Of a DNA stretch of 64,000 nt, positions 60,375-64,000 are shown piece after piece. The position numbers and the translations under genes were made by a program. Every line of letters begins with the position of its first letter. Positions within the stretch are counted from its first letter, which is position 1. The notes beneath the pieces were generated by a model, which was not told where the DNA came from, searched no databases, and worked only from the letters and a program-made list of their open reading frames with translations. The stretch covers positions 7,478,713 through 7,542,712 of the forward strand of contig NC_045142.1 of NCBI RefSeq assembly GCF_008831285.2, read 5' to 3'. This DNA comes from Nymphaea colorata. Taxonomy: Eukaryota; Streptophyta; Magnoliopsida; Nymphaeales; Nymphaeaceae.

Positions 60375-61540
60375 TTGCATAATTTCTCACACTATTCCTT
60401 CTAATCTTCCCAGAAAATGGGTAATGGCATCATTCTCCACCCAAAAAACAGATTGTATTCTAATTCTTTATCAGAATTTAAATGGAATGGAATACCCAAA
60501 GATTTGAAGGGATTGACAACCAAACCTGATTCCTGTAACCAAATCCCACCACAGCTTTTCTTAACATTTACTTCTCTTCTTTCAGCTGAGGAAGAACAAT
60601 CCAGCCATCGGCAAAAAACGATTCCAGGATGAAGAATATCAATCCCCACAAATTTGTTGCAGTTTTAATTCTCCTCATGCAATTGTTATATCGAACTCTT
60701 CTTGAAGCCCATTAAATAGCAAGGGATAGGATCCCCTTGGCAGCAATTAAACACGAAGAAGTCACACATTTCATCATTTTTCAAACCCAGCTTTCATTCA
60801 ATCCCAAGAACAAAAGGGATTTCTTAAGAAATGTTAAGTATGCTTCAGAAATGTTAAGTATCATTGGTTGACACTTATGAGTCTCAAGGCTATTTAAAAC
60901 CTCATTCACCAAAAGCACTTGATTTTGTATAATTCTGCCCAAAAGAAATGCACCTTGTTCTTTCCCAATCACCTGTGGAAGAATCAATTTCATTCTCTCC
61001 GCCGTAAGCTTTGGAATCACCTTGTCTACAGTGTTGTGGGGCGAAAATCTTTTGTATTGTCAGCCCCTTGAAATCTAGGAATCAATATAATATGGGCTTC
61101 GTTTACTTGTTTAACCAAACTTCCAGGTTCTGAAATGATATCATTCTCCACTGTATGTCAAGAAGTTTTGGAAAAGCTCCACTTTGAATCCGGCGGGGCC
61201 AGGAGCTTTTCCATTTTCATCATGAAAGCAATTTTTTCTTTTTTAAATTCCTTCCCACTGACAGGTTGAAGAAGATACTTGTTATCTTGAATAGAAATTT
61301 TAGAATCTTCCTCCAAATGATTGAGAAGACCTTTGTCACCATCACTAATCACTGAAGAAATCAGAAAAATAGTCTTTACAGGGCCTGTGCATGGTCTACA
61401 GCTCCTCATTTCTTTCCAAAATGGTTCCTCTTCAACCAGAGTTCCCTTAATTTTTTTTCTAATTAACCGTTCATGTTCTGGGTCATATCTGGCCATCACA
61501 TTCCTGCCCTTAAATTTGGAACTCAAAGTTAGAACGAGAG
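60375..61540 (-). mobile_element. Second degenerate LINE reverse-transcriptase fragment
   Basis: On the minus strand, from 61526 downwards: a pre-RT region with RYDPEHERLI and EEEPFWKE, then an IILIPRF block near 61085, then KLTAERMKLILPQ and KEQGAFLLGRIIQNQVLLV near 61010-60900. A block around VNPFKSLGIPFHLNSDKELE near 60540-60470 corresponds to the region after the catalytic aspartates. The frame changes and stops repeatedly, and the catalytic motif itself is scrambled. It lies in the opposite orientation to the copy at 31.6 kb and is more complete at its N-terminal side. Confidence 0.75.
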
Positions 61541-61649
61541 GAGGCTAATGTTGGGGGTTTTGTGTTTGTATGGAGATTTTATGCTACTAAATATATCAAA
61601 TTGAAGGTACTAAACTCAACAAACATTCTTGCAAAGTTTCATGGCCAAT

Positions 61650-62579
61650 ACTACCAGAAAACACCAATATCTCGCTGAAAAATTTTGGATATATATCCTA
61701 CAAGCATGTTATAAACTAAAAACATTCACAAATAGAAAAAAACAGCGTGTTATAAACTAAAAACATTCACAAATAGAAAAAAACGGGCGAGGAGATTGAA
61801 GAACAAACCTTTCTGTCTTTTAGCCAACCAAAAACGATGAAGAACACCTGCATTTGCCAGAAAAACATGGTAACCGCCAGTGAGAAGAAGAGTGAAGAGA
61901 AATGAAAAGAAGGAAAAAGAAAGAAATGAGAAGAAGGGTTAGAACTGAGTTAATATATGTTCAAATCCTCATTTAGCAATCTCTTATCACCTCGAACCTC
62001 ATGTCAAGGTAAGCAAATTCCCCCATATGAAAATTTGACTACTGAGATTTTAGATCCATGGACATCATATATGATTTTTTTTTTTTTTGGCTGATATGGT
62101 AAAGCTCCATGTTAAAATCCATGTTCAACATTGAACTTCTTAAGTCACACCTCAAATCCGTGCTTGAGATTGAGATCTTCATTTTACTTTTTGCAAGGGT
62201 AGAAAGAGAGGTTGATCTTAAACCCATGAATCTCAAAGATCATATGTCAAAATACGTCAAAGGTAACCTAACATCTTCTATAGTCGAAATTTACTTCAAA
62301 ATTTATTTAAAAAAAGTAGACTTGTTAAGTAGCCATGATTTATTCGTCACCTATTTTGCGTATGTAAATTCTTTTATGCAACGGAGGAGAAAAACTATAA
62401 ACCAAAAGTCCACAAGAGCTTTTAATGAAATGGATGGGAGTCTTAACTCTCGGCTGGGAATTGCCAAGACATCAGTAAAAATAATCTTCACTGACATTTG
62501 CCTCTGGACGTTGGTAAAAGTTGGATTCCATCGACATTGGTTTTCCCACGCGTCGGTAAATCAGTCTTTTTTTGTAGTG
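61650..62579. mobile_element. Possible CACTA-type deletion derivative
   Basis: The left boundary reads ACTACCAGAAAACACC and the right boundary TTTTTTTGTAGTG, which in reverse complement is CACTACAAAAAAA, both like CACTA-superfamily ends. The right subterminal region has CATCGACATTGG and CCACGCGTCGGTAAA words. The first C of the left terminus is altered and a clear 3-base target duplication is not seen. A 165-codon open stretch inside (62109-62606) has no recognisable transposase domain. Confidence 0.35.
61707..61784. repeat. 37-bp exact tandem duplication
   Basis: The segment beginning TGTTATAAACTAAAAACATT is present at 61707-61743 and again at 61748-61784 with a four-base spacer. It lies within the possible CACTA derivative. 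Confidence 0.85.
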
Positions 62580-62946
62580 TGTGACCAATGTAGCAACATC
62601 ATCTAAACCAAATCAAAGTGCTACCATGGATTCACAAACAGAAAAGCAGATCCCCAAGATGATCAAACGAAACCCAATGTTAACATTAATTCTTCCCAAC
62701 GACAGTAAACAGGGGAGAAAACATCCTTGCAAGCTTTAGTGACATGAGACAGTAGACGTCACTAAAGCATTATTCTTGTAAGAGTCATTTTTTTTGTTTG
62801 CCAAAAAAAAAAGTGCAGTTCATGACTGATCAAGTGTCCAACTACAAGTGAAACTACAAGTGAACCTTGCTGGCAACTTTGCATTATTTAAACTGGTTTA
62901 TGTTCATCAAGCAAAACTGGGTTATTAATATAGCTGGACCAGACTC

Positions 62947-63165
62947 CTGAGGGGGTTGGTGCAATAGTTTGGCTGGGCCAGTCTTTATTTCGAATTCCCG
63001 TAGCTTCAACCCTTTGTCTTTCAAAATAGGAGACACCAATATACGACTTCATGTATAGTACAGGTGTTATTCCGTGACGCCAAAAAACAGCCTTGAACTC
63101 TAGGGAAATGGGAGAAGTAGGGAGGCTTCGGCTTTCACTTGGGTAGTGGACGTCACCCCAAAGCA
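62947..63165 (+). mobile_element. tRNA-derived SINE, copy 4
   Basis: The A-box-like TGGTGCAATAGTTTGG and B-box-like ATTTCGAATTCCC form the head. The tail has CTCTAGGGAAATGGGAG and AGGGAGGCTTCGGC, then TTGGGTAGTGGACGTC. Plus orientation. Confidence 0.6.
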
Positions 63166-63219
63166 CCAAAAACATCTTTGAACACTTGGCATGGGTGCAC
63201 TCACCTGAAATATAGCTGA

Positions 63220-63402
63220 GGCCAAGGGCAGAGGGAAGGGGGGGGCGCCTAGGCCATGGCCCCACCCCAACCAATGAAAATTCTTTTTTTTACATTAAAT
63301 AAATAATATTTTTTAATTACATATTTTGTATTAGAATTCAGTTTGTCAGATCTAAAGGTCGGACTGCCGGCCCGCCCTAAAAGAAAATCCTGGCTTCGCC
63401 CC
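63220..63402. mobile_element. GGCGGAGCC-type short element near the window end
   Basis: The left GGCCAAGGGCAGAGGG and the right CTGGCTTCGCCCCTGGC are roughly complementary, and the interior is AT-rich. It lies directly after SINE copy 4. Confidence 0.45.
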
Positions 63403-63660
63403 TGGCTGAGGCAACAGACCGTACTGTTGTTGAGCAGTCTAATTGCTTATTACTGTTCGTTGGTGCTTATCCTTGTCCAATTAATTGTTTACCCAATCGA
63501 GCTTTGGACATATAGACAACGTTTTCTTTCATCGCGTCTTCATTATCATCCTTGATTTTTATCCGGTCTTGTATATTTTTGTTTCTTTAACTCTTGCATG
63601 GCCTTATTAGATAGCAGCCTGTGACTTGAGTATTCTTGTGCCAATTTCCAAACATCATTT

Positions 63661-63780
63661 TGGCACCAATATGCTTGGCCGTGGATCACTTTATAATATT
63701 CTCAAAGTAATAAAGTAATGACATCATTTAGAGAAGAGGATTGGCACCAATATGCTTGGCCGTGGATCACTTTATAATAT
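63661..63780. repeat. 39-bp exact direct duplication
   Basis: The segment starting TGGCACCAATATGCTTGGCC is identical at 63661-63699 and 63742-63780. Just inside and outside are AAAGTAATGACA and its complement TGTCATTACTTT. Confidence 0.85.
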
Positions 63781-63962
63781 GTGTGGCTTCTAATAAGCCG
63801 AAATTATGTCATTACTTTATATCTAAATCACATACATCTAATTCTAACACGATCTCCCTTTTTGGTCTACTTTCTGTTGATCATTGGCCAGCTTTTTGGT
63901 TCTTATTATGTATGTCTTCTTGCAAAGTTATAAAGATTACCTTTTCTTATCTCATGCATAAT

Positions 63963-64000
63963 ACTAGGGGTGGGCATCGAGCCAAATATCCAAACCGACC
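63963..64000. mobile_element. Start of a further hAT-like repeat at the window edge
   Basis: CTAGGGGTGGGCATCGAGCC matches the left-end wording of the same class of repeats. The rest lies outside the window. Confidence 0.35.

Overview
The window reads as nuclear DNA of a flowering plant. It has four widely spaced genes for conserved plant proteins, GT-AG introns (several of 2 to 4 kb), long AT-rich intergenic tracts, many (TA)n and (CT)n microsatellites, and decayed plant-type transposons (Ty1/copia, LINE, tRNA-derived SINE, hAT-like, MITE-like, possibly CACTA). I see no bacterial, organellar or viral segment. Four genes, one satellite-like array and many small elements do not fix the lineage below angiosperm.

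Layout. (1) 1-3.1 kb: the single-exon gene HCF152 (+), a chloroplast PPR RNA-binding protein. (2) 3.1-25.4 kb: no host gene. This stretch holds a degenerate copia pol fragment (4.1-5.45 kb, minus), SINE pieces, a hAT-like element with LTR-like sequence inside it (8.8-9.5 kb), a ~525 bp non-autonomous element (12.1-12.7 kb), a fold-back element (13.7 kb), a four-copy ~113 bp tandem repeat (14.6-15.0 kb), several GGCGGAGCC-type elements, and a five-unit tandem array with a ~710 bp period and nested ~72 bp sub-repeats (19.9-23.5 kb). (3) 26.0-30.0 kb: an ARP1-like single-RRM protein gene (+) in six exons. (4) 31.6-32.2 kb: a dead LINE reverse-transcriptase fragment (+). (5) 36.5-40.6 kb: USB1 (+), the U6 snRNA 3'-end phosphodiesterase, six exons. 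(6) 42.4-48.6 kb: a Golgi-type nucleotide-sugar/triose-phosphate-translocator-family transporter (minus), four exons. It is convergent with USB1. (7) 49-64 kb: no host gene. This part has SINEs, LTR-like and MITE-like pieces, long (TA)n tracts, a second dead LINE (60.4-61.5 kb, minus), a possible CACTA-type deletion derivative and short direct duplications.

The four genes do not form a pathway. Three act on RNA (plastid transcript processing, an RRM protein, U6 maturation) and one is a membrane transporter; their proximity looks incidental. I found no convincing previously undescribed system. The most unusual structure is the nested higher-order tandem array at 19.9-23.5 kb. All exon boundaries were set by reading frame, splice signals and remembered family sequence features; no alignment or database search was run.
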